Counted from the first letter of the stretch, positions 34,651 through 43,292 are shown. The stretch is 64,000 bases of DNA from Bradyrhizobium manausense (GCF_018131105.1 NZ_JAFCJI010000001.1:4128001-4192000); one strand, 5' to 3'. Numbers and translations: made by a program. The notes: generated from the letters alone by a model not told the origin.

Positions 34651-35235
34651 TCAGAGGGGCGGAGCCATAGCGTCAGGAATCATGGCGTCAGGGACAAAGC
34701 CGGTCGGTAGGCCGTCGATGCTCTTGCTGTTCTTCAGGCCCCAGTATTTCCGCAGATTGTTGACGCCCTGCGCCGTCCAGTAACGCACGAGGCTACCGCG
34801 CTCCTGCTTGTAGTCGAACAGCGGCACGCCCATGCCGCACGATGTCTGCACGAGCTCGACCGAGAGGCGCACGATCTGGCGGGCCCCGGTCATGTCTTCG
34901 AATCGAGGGGCGAGATCGGCGTATTCAGGCGTGCCGCGCATCAGCGATCGGCCCTGGCCATAGAGCCGCAGGATCACCGGCGGGCCCTCGAAGGCGCAGA
35001 ACATGATGGTCAGGCGCTTGTCATCGGAAGCGATCAGGTGCGCACGGGTCTCGCTGCCGCTGCCGGTGCAATCGAGGTAGGCGACATCGCTGTCTCCGAG
35101 CACCCGGAAGGAGGACAGGCCCTTCGGGGACACGTTGATGCGTCCCTTCGGCGGGGCGCTCGCGACGAAGAAGATCTTCTGCCGCTCGATGAAAGCCCTG
35201 TGCTCGGGCTCGATCTTGGCGAATTGCTTGCCCAT
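34651..35235 (-). CDS. Pyridoxamine 5'-phosphate oxidase (PNPOx-like) family protein
   Basis: 194 residues. A split-barrel flavin-binding domain: FIERQKIFFVASAPPKGRIN, PKGLSSFRVLGDSDVAYLD and LTIMFCAFEGPPVILRLYGQ, with the C-terminal tail ending PDAMIPDAMAPPL. Family members bind FMN, F420 or haem and reduce or protect small molecules; true PdxH residues for pyridoxal are not evident. It shares an 88-bp divergent promoter with the HTH regulator at 35324, the classic layout for a regulator and its target. Confidence 0.85.
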   Translation of the reverse strand: MGKQFAKIEPEHRAFIERQKIFFVASAPPKGRINVSPKGLSSFRVLGDSDVAYLDCTGSGSETRAHLIASDDKRLTIMFCAFEGPPVILRLYGQGRSLMRGTPEYADLAPRFEDMTGARQIVRLSVELVQTSCGMGVPLFDYKQERGSLVRYWTAQGVNNLRKYWGLKNSKSIDGLPTGFVPDAMIPDAMAPPL

Positions 35236-35301
35236 GTCCGTGCGTCCTTCGAAGTCGGATCAAAGGCTAGCACGCGGTAGATACCGGTTTAAGGTTCTAT
35301 G

Positions 35302-35320
35302 TTATACTGGTATAAATACC
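35302..35320. promoter_or_regulatory. Overlapping inverted repeats in the PPOX / HTH regulator divergent promoter
   Basis: TTATAC-TG-GTATAA (35302-35315) and GGTAT-AA-ATACC (35309-35320) are overlapping perfect dyads. They include TATAAA (35311-35316), which sits seven bases before the ATG at 35324 and could be the -10 box of a leaderless transcript. A regulator bound here would block its own promoter and could control the PPOX gene starting at 35235. Confidence 0.55.
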
Positions 35321-35323
35321 ACC

Positions 35324-36142
35324 ATGATAAGACAAGACCCACTTGCTCCAGCCCTCTCGCTCAGCGCGTTCCTGCGGGCGCTTCGTGAGCGCCAGTCTCC
35401 GGTAGAATTCGGCCTCGCCGCCGGCTCCCGGCGGCGTACGCCCGGCCTGCGGCGCGAGGAGGTGGCTCAGCTCTGCGGCTTGAGCGTCACCTGGTACACG
35501 TGGATCGAGCAGGGGCGCGATGTATCCGTCTCTGCTTCGGCACTTGCGCGTCTCGCAAACGGATTGCGCCTGTCGCGGGCCGAGCGCAGCTATTTGTTCG
35601 AAGTCGCCGGCAAGCGCGATCCCGAACGTCCCGGAAACAGGGATGATCCGCCTGACGAGATCATGACCTGCGTCGATGCGATCGATGGACCCGCCTACAT
35701 CCTCGATCGCACATGGCGCGCGCGTCGCTGGAATGCGCAAGCGTCCTTTCTGTTTGCGGGATGGCTCGATGCGGACGGCGAAAAAAATCTGCTGCGCTAC
35801 ATCTTCCTCAGGCCGGAGGCGCGAACCCTGATCCTTGACTGGACCACGCGAGCACGTCGCGTCGTCGCAGAGTTCCGTGCGGCGGTGACAGCCTACGCCG
35901 ACGATCCGGAGATTCGCCGGCTGGTCGAGGAACTGAGACTTGGAAGCCCCGATTTCGAACGCTGCTGGGAAGCGCAGGGAGTCCTGGCGCGCGAGGGAGG
36001 CGAACGTGCGTTCGATCATCCGACCATGGGACTCCTGCACTATCAGCAGGTGTCGCTGTCCCTCGCGGGGTGGTCCGATTACCGATTGACGATGCTTCTC
36101 CCTGCACCCCGCCTGGATAAATCTGTGTCCTACTCTGCCTGA
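35324..36142 (+). CDS. Helix-turn-helix regulator with MmyB-like ligand-binding domain
   Basis: 272 residues. N-terminal Cro/XRE-type HTH: SAFLRALRERQSP, SRRRTPGLRREEVAQLCGLS, VTWYTWIEQGRDVSVS. The C-terminal half (about 105-265) is the MmyB-like PAS-type domain, with AIDGPAYILDRTWRARRWNA and the final LHYQQVSLSLAGWSDYRLTMLLP. ATG 35324 is the only plausible start but has no Shine-Dalgarno; a TATAAA box sits seven bases upstream, so the message may be leaderless. The divergent PPOX gene is its likely target. Ligand unknown; in related proteins it is proposed to be a fatty-acid-like molecule. Confidence 0.9.
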   Translation: MIRQDPLAPALSLSAFLRALRERQSPVEFGLAAGSRRRTPGLRREEVAQLCGLSVTWYTWIEQGRDVSVSASALARLANGLRLSRAERSYLFEVAGKRDPERPGNRDDPPDEIMTCVDAIDGPAYILDRTWRARRWNAQASFLFAGWLDADGEKNLLRYIFLRPEARTLILDWTTRARRVVAEFRAAVTAYADDPEIRRLVEELRLGSPDFERCWEAQGVLAREGGERAFDHPTMGLLHYQQVSLSLAGWSDYRLTMLLPAPRLDKSVSYSA

Positions 36143-36528
36143 GCCTCAATCGCTTCCATATCGTCGTCCGAGAGACCGAAATGATGCCCGATCTCGTGGA
36201 TCAGGACGTGGCGGACGATGTGACCGAGGCTCTCGTCGTGCTCGGCCCAGTAATCCAGGATCGGCCGGCGGTAGAGCCAGACCATGTTGGGCAGCCGCGC
36301 TACGTCGCCGAAACTCTGCTGGGGCAGGCCGATGCCCTGGAACAGGCCGAGCAGGTCGAACTCGCTCTCGCATTCCATCTCGTCCAGGACCTCCTCGGTG
36401 GGGAAGTCGTCGACGCGGAGGATCACGCCGACACAGAGCCTGCGAATTTCCGCCGGCAGGCGCTCGAAGATATCGTGCGCCGTCGCTTCCATCTCGGCCA
36501 GCGAGGGCGCTTTCAAGTCCGTCCACAT
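36130..36528 (-). CDS. Zincin-like metallopeptidase family protein
   Basis: 132 residues. The HEIGHHFGLSDDDMEAIE sequence near the C-terminus contains the zincin HExxH motif with the HFGLSD extension of the small bacterial metallopeptidase family once labelled DUF1025. MWTDLKAPSLAEMEATA starts the protein, and PNMVWLYRRPILDYWAE is also family-typical. There is no signal peptide, so it is cytoplasmic; substrates are unknown. It is convergent with the HTH regulator, with the two stops overlapping by 13 bp. Confidence 0.9.
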   Translation of the reverse strand: MWTDLKAPSLAEMEATAHDIFERLPAEIRRLCVGVILRVDDFPTEEVLDEMECESEFDLLGLFQGIGLPQQSFGDVARLPNMVWLYRRPILDYWAEHDESLGHIVRHVLIHEIGHHFGLSDDDMEAIEAQAE

Positions 36529-36651
36529 GCGCTCTCCTGACGTGGGTTTCGCGGCGGTGCATCCGGCTTTATAAGCGCTGTGAGGTTGACGGGCGACGCC
36601 AAAACGGGGAGCGTGGGCCTTGAGTGGGACCTTTCAGGTGGGCGATAAAAA

Positions 36652-36981
36652 ATGCGAGCGAAAACAGCGCTGACGCTACTGTGCATGGGGTTGTTTTCGC
36701 AATTTGGCGTGAGCGCCCAGGCCGAGAGCGCCGCGCAGACCGCCGGCACGGTGGTCCACATGGCCCAGGCCGTCTCACCCGACGACGTCCCGCCACCACG
36801 CAAGCGACGGCCGCAGACGCGCCTGCGCGTCACGCCCTATTACACCCCCGATGGGGTCTATCCGCGTTACAACCCGGGGCCGGATGCTGTCCGCGAGTGC
36901 AACGCGACCTATGTGCAGGAATACCGGCCGAGCGGCACGGTGATCGTGCCGCATATGAGCTGCTACTGGCGTCGCGGCTGA
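36652..36981 (+). CDS. Small exported protein with two cysteines, function unknown
   Basis: 109 residues. A signal peptide (about 1-25, ending VSAQAES) is followed by a basic Pro-rich stretch (PPPRKRRPQTRLRV) and a Tyr-rich end (TPYYTPDGVYPRYNPG) with Cys in RECNATYVQEY and MSCYWRRG, a probable disulphide. I have seen similar short proteins in Bradyrhizobium but know no function. It is the first of a run of small exported proteins up to 38791. Confidence 0.75.
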   Translation: MRAKTALTLLCMGLFSQFGVSAQAESAAQTAGTVVHMAQAVSPDDVPPPRKRRPQTRLRVTPYYTPDGVYPRYNPGPDAVRECNATYVQEYRPSGTVIVPHMSCYWRRG

Positions 36982-37225
36982 CGCGAGGACGGTGCCCGCG
37001 CAGCGCGTTGCGATCGCGCGATCTGCGTCGCTGATTGTTGTTTTGCCGAGGCATGAAATGTTGCGCCGATGCACAGGAACTTAGCCTGTGCCTTCGGCAT
37101 TCATGTCCGGGGCGCGTTCATCCACAACAGATAGAAGCCCGCGGTGCGACTGTTCCGTCGCGCCCGCGTGCCGCGACGTCTGATCCGTGCGCGCGCCCCG
37201 CAACGATGTCAGGAGATCCAACGAA

Positions 37226-37444
37226 ATGCAGTCCTTGAAAATGCTCGGCCTTGCGGCCGCCGGCGCGCTGTTCGTCCTCGCCGCACCGGTCGAGCGCGCG
37301 CAGGCGGTGTCGCTGATCAATCCCGGCGCCGCGCAATCGGTGCAGGATGAAGCCAGGCCGACGACCGAGGTGCGCTGGCATCGCCATCACTGGCGTCCTC
37401 GTCACTGGCGCGGACACCGCTGGCATCACCATCGCCGGTGGTGA
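37226..37444 (+). CDS. Small His/Trp/Arg-rich exported protein
   Basis: 72 residues from ATG 37226 with AGGAG ten bases upstream. The signal peptide ends near VERAQA, followed by the short motif VSLINPGAAQ. The remaining 25 or so residues are nearly all His, Arg and Trp (RWHRHHWRPRHWRGHRWHHH). The His density suggests metal or polyanion binding, though this is only inferred. It shares the xINPxA motif after the signal peptide with the protein at 38258, so the two are probably paralogues. It is followed by its own terminator at 37463. Confidence 0.75.
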   Translation: MQSLKMLGLAAAGALFVLAAPVERAQAVSLINPGAAQSVQDEARPTTEVRWHRHHWRPRHWRGHRWHHHRRW

Positions 37445-37462
37445 TGAGTCGCTCGCGTTGAG

Positions 37463-37490
37463 AACAGGCCCGTCATGCGGGCCTGTTTTA
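37463..37490 (+). terminator. Rho-independent terminator of the His-rich protein gene
   Basis: A 10-bp stem AACAGGCCCG (37463-37472) / CGGGCCTGTT (37478-37487) with a 5-nt loop, then TTA. It lies 19 bp after the stop of the gene at 37226. Confidence 0.75.
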
Positions 37491-37538
37491 ACTTGCGGGC
37501 GACCGTGTGATGCATTCATGTTGCGGGCGGAGGTCGTC

Positions 37539-37799
37539 ATGGCGAGATGGATTGCATTGGCCGTTGTTGTCGGGCTTGCCGCGAGCGTGTCTCACGCATC
37601 GGCAGCGCAGAGAGCGACGAAGCTGCCGGATGCCTCCGCGGGGCGCGCGGTGTTCGATGGGCAGCGGCACATGCGGTATGATGTCGCGCGCTACGTCCCG
37701 CGGCCTGATCCGCACTATTACGCGCGACCTGTCTATTACCGTCCCTATCCCTACGGCGTGCCCGCGCCGTTCGTGCTCGGCTATGGGCCGTTTTGGTGA
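37539..37799 (+). CDS. Small exported Tyr/Pro-rich protein
   Basis: 86 residues from ATG 37539, preceded by GGAGG five bases away; a longer open frame upstream is not used. A signal peptide (IALAVVVGLAASVSHASA) is followed by a charged segment and a Tyr/Pro/Arg-rich tail (RPDPHYYARPVYYRPYPYGV, then APFVLGYGPFW). There are no cysteines and no recognisable domain. It belongs to the same group of small exported proteins as its neighbours at 36652, 37226 and 38258. Confidence 0.7.
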   Translation: MARWIALAVVVGLAASVSHASAAQRATKLPDASAGRAVFDGQRHMRYDVARYVPRPDPHYYARPVYYRPYPYGVPAPFVLGYGPFW

Positions 37800-37805
37800 C
37801 GCGGC

Positions 37806-38105
37806 TCAGGCGCCGGGCGTAAATCCCTTCACCAGCAGCACGGTGGCTTGCGCGCCCGCCTTGCGATCGCGCGAGATGTCCTGGTAGTCGGGTGAATTCG
37901 AGAAAGCGAAGAACGCAGCCTCGTCGGCAAACGACATCATGACCAGCTTGTCGTACGGCCAAGCGCCTTCGAGCACGCGCGGCTGTTCATCAGCCGCAAG
38001 CAGTCGTCCATTGAATTTCCTGAACACATCGAAGAAGCGCGCCTGGTAGCGGTCGTAAGTCGCGCGGTCCGTCATCTTCAGTTGCGCAATCGCGTAGACG
38101 GTCAT
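37806..38105 (-). CDS. DUF1330 domain protein
   Basis: 99 residues from ATG 38105, with AGGAG upstream; the frame is open to 38141. A single ferredoxin-like alpha+beta (dimeric barrel) domain of the DUF1330 type: VYAIAQLKMTDRATYDRYQ, RVLEGAWPYDKLVMMSFAD and AFFAFSNSPDYQDISRDRK. It is small and cytoplasmic, with no known enzymatic role. It lies convergent to the gene at 37539 and divergent from the His/Gly-rich protein gene. Confidence 0.85.
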   Translation of the reverse strand: MTVYAIAQLKMTDRATYDRYQARFFDVFRKFNGRLLAADEQPRVLEGAWPYDKLVMMSFADEAAFFAFSNSPDYQDISRDRKAGAQATVLLVKGFTPGA

Positions 38106-38257
38106 CTCGCAAAACTCCTGAGGTCGAGGAACGTCGTTCATTCATGGCGCGTTCACGTCACTGTCCCTAGTTTAATCTTGGGAGCGACTGCAAATGAACA
38201 GCGATGGCGCAAGACGCTGCGCCGGAATGGCGCTGTCCACATTCAGGGAGAAATTCC

Positions 38258-38791
38258 ATGCTGAGGATCTTGGGTCCCGGGACAAGTTCGCTGCGCCTGC
38301 TCGGGCTTGCAGCCGTTGCCACGCTGATGCTGGCGGCCGGGACCACGCGCCGCGCTGAAGCGATGACGCCGATCAATCCGACCGCGTTGCCGGCGGCGAA
38401 GGCTGCAAGCGCCGACATGATGATCCAGGTCCGCCATGGCGGCGGCGGCGGTGGCGGACATTTCCATGGCGGCGGCGGACATTTCGGCGGCTTCCACGGT
38501 GGTGGAGGTCACTTCCACGGTGGCGGCTTCCGCGCTGCGCCGGCCTTCCATGGCGGCGGCATGCGCTACGGTGGCATCCACTATGGCGGCTATCATCGTC
38601 ACTGGGGCGGCGGCTACTATCGTCCGCATTACGGCTATCGCCATTTCCACCGGCGCTATTATTACGGCGGCTATTATCCCTCCTACCACTATCCGCGCCG
38701 CTGCCGGGTGATCTGGACCTATTACGGTCCGCGCCGCATCTGCCACTGGCACCGGTGGCATCGCTGGCACCACCCGTACCGCTACTATTGA
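38258..38791 (+). CDS. Exported His/Gly/Tyr-rich protein
   Basis: 177 residues from ATG 38258 (AGGGAGAAA upstream). The signal peptide ends near RRAEA and is followed by MTPINPTALPAAKAASAD, matching the short motif in the protein at 37226. The rest is low complexity: GGGGGGGHFHGGGGHFGGFH, then repeats of HYGGYHRHWGGGYY, then a His/Trp tail (CHWHRWHRWHHPY). Two cysteines lie in PRRCRVIWTY and RRICHW. The strong His content suggests metal binding in the periplasm, but no experiment-based family is known to me. Confidence 0.75.
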   Translation: MLRILGPGTSSLRLLGLAAVATLMLAAGTTRRAEAMTPINPTALPAAKAASADMMIQVRHGGGGGGGHFHGGGGHFGGFHGGGGHFHGGGFRAAPAFHGGGMRYGGIHYGGYHRHWGGGYYRPHYGYRHFHRRYYYGGYYPSYHYPRRCRVIWTYYGPRRICHWHRWHRWHHPYRYY

Positions 38792-38819
38792 TGATGTGAG
38801 TTTGTGCCAGCCGCGCACG

Positions 38820-38907
38820 CGTCATGGCCGGGACGAGCCCGGCCATCCACGTTCTCAAGTGCGCGCGTCAAAGACGTGGATGCCCGGGACCGAGCCCGGG
38901 CACGACG
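38820..38907. repeat. Dispersed palindromic repeat, family B (copy 4)
   Basis: 88 bp. CGTCATGGCCGGGACGAGCC at the left; GTGGATGCCCGGGACCGAGC and GGGCACGACG at the right. It lies between the convergent genes at 38258 and 38918. Confidence 0.85.
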
Positions 38908-38917
38908 GAGAGACTTG

Positions 38918-39127
38918 CTACTGCCAACCCTTCAGCTTCCACGACGCCGGCGTCCACCGCATCAGCGTCTCGATCTTCCATTTTCTGAACATCGCAGGCG
39001 GCCAGCGGCTCAGCTTCGAGGTTTCCTCGACCTCGGGCTTGGCGACGATACGCAGCGGCGCCGCGCGCCGCCGGTGCTGGCGAGTCGCGTCGCTGATCAG
39101 ATCGACATATTCAGGCTTGTTGGCCAT
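38918..39127 (-). CDS. Small basic Trp-containing protein, function unknown
   Basis: 69 residues. ATG 39127 has GAGGA eight bases upstream. The sequence is basic with several Trp near the C-terminus (LSRWPPAMFRKWKIETLMRW, SWKLKGWQ) and begins MANKPEYVDLISDATRQHRR. There is no signal peptide or membrane helix. I recognise no family; good codon use and a clear ribosome-binding site are the reasons for calling it. It lies 93 bp downstream of leuC on the same strand. Confidence 0.6.
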   Translation of the reverse strand: MANKPEYVDLISDATRQHRRRAAPLRIVAKPEVEETSKLSRWPPAMFRKWKIETLMRWTPASWKLKGWQ

Positions 39128-39220
39128 GCGCTCGTCCTCGCGAACCGTCGCGAGGACGAGAATGTGGGCGAAGCCGCTTAACGGCCGCTTGCCGCGATCA
39201 CTACAATTGCAGGGAGCGGC

Positions 39221-40627
<1,407 letters not shown>

Positions 40628-40823
40628 GAGCTTAAGCTCCGAAGGACTGTGTGAAGCGAATGTGCGCGGGTGACGCGCGGGCAACAAAATCGTCAGCGCA
40701 GCTTTCAGGCTGCGCGCGTAAGCTCTGACGTTGCCGAAGTCGCGAAGCGTCCGAAGAACCGGCCAGGCAGCCGCGAGCGGTCGTCGATGACGATGCGCCG
40801 GGGGCCCACGAAGCTGGTCGGAT

Positions 40824-40838
40824 CTGGAAACATTCCAG
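40824..40838 (-). promoter_or_regulatory. CTGGAA-N3-TTCCAG palindrome upstream of leuC
   Basis: Perfect 6-bp arms CTGGAA (40824-40829) and TTCCAG (40833-40838) with a 3-nt spacer. On the minus strand it follows directly after TATATA, so it would overlap the transcription start. The geometry GAA-N3-TTC is that of the Irr iron control element, though 5 of 14 consensus positions differ. Confidence 0.45.
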
Positions 40839-40895
40839 GAATATATAGCAGGCCGGTTTGGAAGCGCGAGTGGTTTGACGCGCACGGCTGACGCA

Positions 40896-40925
40896 ACAAA
40901 AAAGCGCGGGGTTTTGCCCCGCGCT
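40896..40925 (-). terminator. Rho-independent terminator after rplS
   Basis: Stem AGCGCGGGG (40903-40911) / CCCCGCGCT (40917-40925). On the minus strand it is followed by TTTTTTGTTG. It lies 27 bp after the rplS stop and ends the ffh-rpsP-rimM-trmD-rplS group. Confidence 0.88.
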
Positions 40926-40951
40926 CTCTCAAACTCGTCTGGTCGCGGAGC

Positions 40952-41332
40952 TTACTCGTTGACGGCCTTGGCGTGCTCGGTCTTCTCGACGATACGAGCC
41001 GACTTGCCGCGGAGATTGCGGAGGTAATAGAGCTTGGCGCGACGCACCTTGCCGCGACGCACCACCTTGATCGAGTCGATCATCGGCGACATCACCGGGA
41101 ACACGCGCTCAACGCCTTCGCCGTAGGAGATCTTGCGAACGGTGAAGCTCTCGTTGAGGCCACCGCCGGAACGGCCGATGCAAACGCCTTCATAGGCCTG
41201 CACGCGGGTGCGGTCGCCTTCGACGACCTTCACGTTAACGATCACGGTGTCGCCGGGACCGAATTCCGGAATGTCCTTGCTGGCGGAGAGCTTGTCGAAT
41301 TGCTCTTTTTCAAGCTGTTGGATCAGGTTCAT
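40952..41332 (-). CDS. rplS: 50S ribosomal protein L19
   Basis: 126 residues from ATG 41332 (MNLIQQLEKEQFDKL), with GGAG eight bases upstream; the longer open frame to 41428 is not used. The sequence follows L19: PGDTVIVNVKVVEGDRTRVQ, YEGVCIGRSGGGLNESFTVR and GVERVFPVMSPMIDSIKVVR, then RAKLYYLRNLRGKSARI. It forms part of the bridge between ribosomal subunits. It is the last gene of the conserved rpsP-rimM-trmD-rplS order and is followed by a strong terminator. Confidence 0.97.
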   Translation of the reverse strand: MNLIQQLEKEQFDKLSASKDIPEFGPGDTVIVNVKVVEGDRTRVQAYEGVCIGRSGGGLNESFTVRKISYGEGVERVFPVMSPMIDSIKVVRRGKVRRAKLYYLRNLRGKSARIVEKTEHAKAVNE

Positions 41333-41441
41333 GGGTAAATCTCCATCGGCGCGCCCAGCCTTGGAAACGGGGGCTGCGCGAAATTCGTTTATCCAGCCAT
41401 TGCGGATGTGGCCGCTCCTATAAGGCAAGCCGGAGCGTTTG

Positions 41442-42197
41442 TCACCCGTCTGTCTTGTTTTTTGGCGTTTTTTGGCGTCCCGGCCGATTCGGGGTTTTGG
41501 GCGGAATTTGAGACCATAAATCGGGCCGCCGCGCCGCTGTCAGAGCCTCGGATTGCGCACGCCGCCAGCTAGCGACCTTGGCGTGGTCCCCGGAGGTCAG
41601 GATCTCAGGGATCGGGACCCCCTCGAATAGCTGCGGGCGGGTGTATTGGGGGTATTCGAGCAGGCCGTCGGAGAAGCTTTCGTCGGTTCCCGAAGCTTCC
41701 TTGCCCATCACCCCCGGCAGCAGCCGGACGCAGGCGTCGATCAGGGCGAGGGCCGCGATTTCGCCCCCGGAGAGCACGTAATCGCCGATCGAGACCTCTT
41801 CCAGGCCACGCCCGTCGATGACACGCTGATCGATCCCCTCGAACCGCCCGCAGACGATCAGGGGGCCGGGACCTCGAGCAAGCTGGGTCACGCGGGCCTG
41901 GGTCAATGGCCGACCGCGTGGGCTCATCAGCAGTTTCGGCCGATCCGGGCTGATTTCAGCGGCGTCGATGGCCGCAGCGAGAACGTCCGCCCGCAGCACC
42001 ATGCCCGGCCCTCCGCCGGCCGGGGTGTCGTCGACGCTGCGATGTCGATCGGTGGCTGAGGCCCTGATATCCCGCGCCTCGATCTCCCAGAGGCCGGACG
42101 CCAGCGCGCGGCCAGCGAGGCTCACGCCGAGCGGCCCCGGAAACATCTCCGGAAACAGCGTTAGCACCGTCGCGCGCCAGGGTGAGGGATGGGTCAT
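41442..42197 (-). CDS. trmD: tRNA (guanine-N1-)-methyltransferase TrmD
   Basis: 251 residues. It makes m1G37 in tRNAs using SAM bound in a trefoil knot. Motifs: VLTLFPEMFPGPLGVSLAGR, VDDTPAGGGPGMVLRADVL, LIVCGRFEGIDQRVIDGRGL and ISIGDYVLSGGE-like VSIGDYVLSGGEIAALALID. ATG 42197 has only a weak ribosome-binding site because a palindromic repeat lies directly upstream (42213-42334), between rimM and trmD. That insertion separates trmD from rimM by 107 bp. Confidence 0.97.
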   Translation of the reverse strand: MTHPSPWRATVLTLFPEMFPGPLGVSLAGRALASGLWEIEARDIRASATDRHRSVDDTPAGGGPGMVLRADVLAAAIDAAEISPDRPKLLMSPRGRPLTQARVTQLARGPGPLIVCGRFEGIDQRVIDGRGLEEVSIGDYVLSGGEIAALALIDACVRLLPGVMGKEASGTDESFSDGLLEYPQYTRPQLFEGVPIPEILTSGDHAKVASWRRAQSEALTAARRPDLWSQIPPKTPNRPGRQKTPKNKTDG

Positions 42198-42212
42198 CGT
42201 GCTTCAAAATTC

Positions 42213-42334
42213 CGTCGTCCCGGCGAAGGCCGGGACCCATAGCCACTGCAGTCAATTTTGCGGCGACTGGAGTCATCAGCTTAGCCAAAAACCACGGGCT
42301 GTGGTTATGGGTCCCGGCCTTCGCCGGGACGACC
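42213..42334. repeat. Inverted repeat, GTCCCGGCGAAGGCCGGGAC type, family C (copy 1)
   Basis: About 122 bp. Arms CGTCGTCCCGGCGAAGGCCG / CGGCCTTCGCCGGGACGAC, extended by GGGACCCATA / TTATGGGTCCC, with a 60-bp centre. It lies inside the rimM-trmD gap and its right arm encodes the last codons and stop of rimM. Confidence 0.88.
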
Positions 42335-42865
42335 CGGAGAGAGGTCCTCGTCTCCGTCCTTATCGCCCTCGATCTCCTGCGGCATCGCGATCACGACGCG
42401 GCCGCCGGCGATGTCGACCTCGGGCACCACCGCGTTGGTGAACGGCAGCAGCATCGTCGCACCCTTCAGCGGCGCGATCTCGATGATGTCGCCGGCGCCG
42501 AAATTATGGATGGCGAGCACGCGGCCGAGTGCATCGCCATCAGTGGTGACGGCGGCGAGCCCGATCAGATCGGCGTGGTAATATTCGTCCTCGTCGGTCA
42601 CGGGCAGCTTTTCGCGCGCGACGTAGAGTTCAATGCCGTTGAGGCGCTCGGCCTCATCGCGGGTCGTGACTCCCTTGAAGGTCGCGACCAGATGGTCCTT
42701 GGCCTCGCGGGCCTGCGCCAGCTCGAACTGGCGCTTGCCGTCCTTGGACAGAAGCGGACCGTAGCGCTTCACGGCAAAGGGATCTTCGGTGAAGGTCCAC
42801 AATTTGACCGCGCCGCGCACACCATGCGCGGCGCCGATCCGCGCGACGCAGATCAGCGCCGACAT
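42305..42865 (-). CDS. rimM: 16S rRNA processing protein RimM
   Basis: 186 residues. It assists 30S maturation by binding S19 and the 16S head. The N-terminal RimM domain starts ICVARIGAAHGVRGAVKLW, and the PRC-barrel domain covers EYYHADLIGLAAVTTDGDAL and IIEIAPLKGATMLLPFTNAVV. The C-terminal tail after DGDEDL (SPGRPGEGRDP) is encoded by the palindromic repeat at 42213-42334, whose arm also supplies the TAA stop. The native end was probably nearer EGDKDGDED. It lies 9 bp after rpsP. Confidence 0.95.
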   Translation of the reverse strand: MSALICVARIGAAHGVRGAVKLWTFTEDPFAVKRYGPLLSKDGKRQFELAQAREAKDHLVATFKGVTTRDEAERLNGIELYVAREKLPVTDEDEYYHADLIGLAAVTTDGDALGRVLAIHNFGAGDIIEIAPLKGATMLLPFTNAVVPEVDIAGGRVVIAMPQEIEGDKDGDEDLSPGRPGEGRDP

Positions 42866-42874
42866 GGATGAGCC

Positions 42875-43207
42875 TTAGCCCTTCGCAGCGGCTTCGGCCT
42901 GCGCCTTGCGCTCCTTGCGCGGCACGGCCTTCTCTGGGTTGTTGCGTGCTTCGCGCTTCTTGACGCCGGCGGCGTCGAGGAAGCGGGACACGCGGTCCGA
43001 CGGCTGCGCGCCCTTGGCGAGCCAGGCCTTCACCTTGTCCATGTCGAGCTTCAGGCGGGTCTCGTTGTCCTTCGGCAGCAACGGGTTGAAATAGCCGAGA
43101 CGCTCGATGAAGCGGCCATCGCGGGGGAAGCGCGAGTCGGCGACGACGACGTGATAGACGGGACGCTTCTTGGTGCCTGCGCGGGCGAGGCGGATAACGA
43201 CGGACAT
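42875..43207 (-). CDS. rpsP: 30S ribosomal protein S16
   Basis: 110 residues. SVVIRLARAGTKKRPVYHVV, DSRFPRDGRFIERLGYFNPL and KAWLAKGAQPSDRVSRFLD are the S16 signature. A Lys/Ala/Glu-rich tail of about 30 residues follows, longer than E. coli S16 (82 residues) but usual in Rhizobiales. ATG 43207 has GGAG upstream. It is the first gene of rpsP-rimM-trmD-rplS, with ffh 85 bp upstream on the same strand. Confidence 0.97.
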   Translation of the reverse strand: MSVVIRLARAGTKKRPVYHVVVADSRFPRDGRFIERLGYFNPLLPKDNETRLKLDMDKVKAWLAKGAQPSDRVSRFLDAAGVKKREARNNPEKAVPRKERKAQAEAAAKG

Positions 43208-43292
43208 TTAGTTCTCCTTCAAAGTACGTTTTGTTCGGTTGATTGGTATTCCGCGTTGCGCGAGACCGATGCGATCCCGTGCGACGAATTCC

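Larger units (their letters stand above)
40628..40951 (-). other. leuC leader and rplS terminator region
   Basis: 324 bp. From the rplS side it holds the terminator at 40896-40925, a TATATA box (40842-40847 read on the minus strand) and the palindrome at 40824-40838. A GC-rich leader of about 200 nt follows, containing the hairpin GCGCAGC-N6-GCTGCGC (40696-40715) with TTTTGTT shortly after on the minus strand. No ORF with a ribosome-binding site other than leuC is seen. Confidence 0.6.

Noticed and set aside
40628..40885. 86-codon N-terminal extension of LeuC
   Set aside because: LeuC family starts at MSKPTTLYDK; the extension is leader sequence containing the regulatory palindrome.
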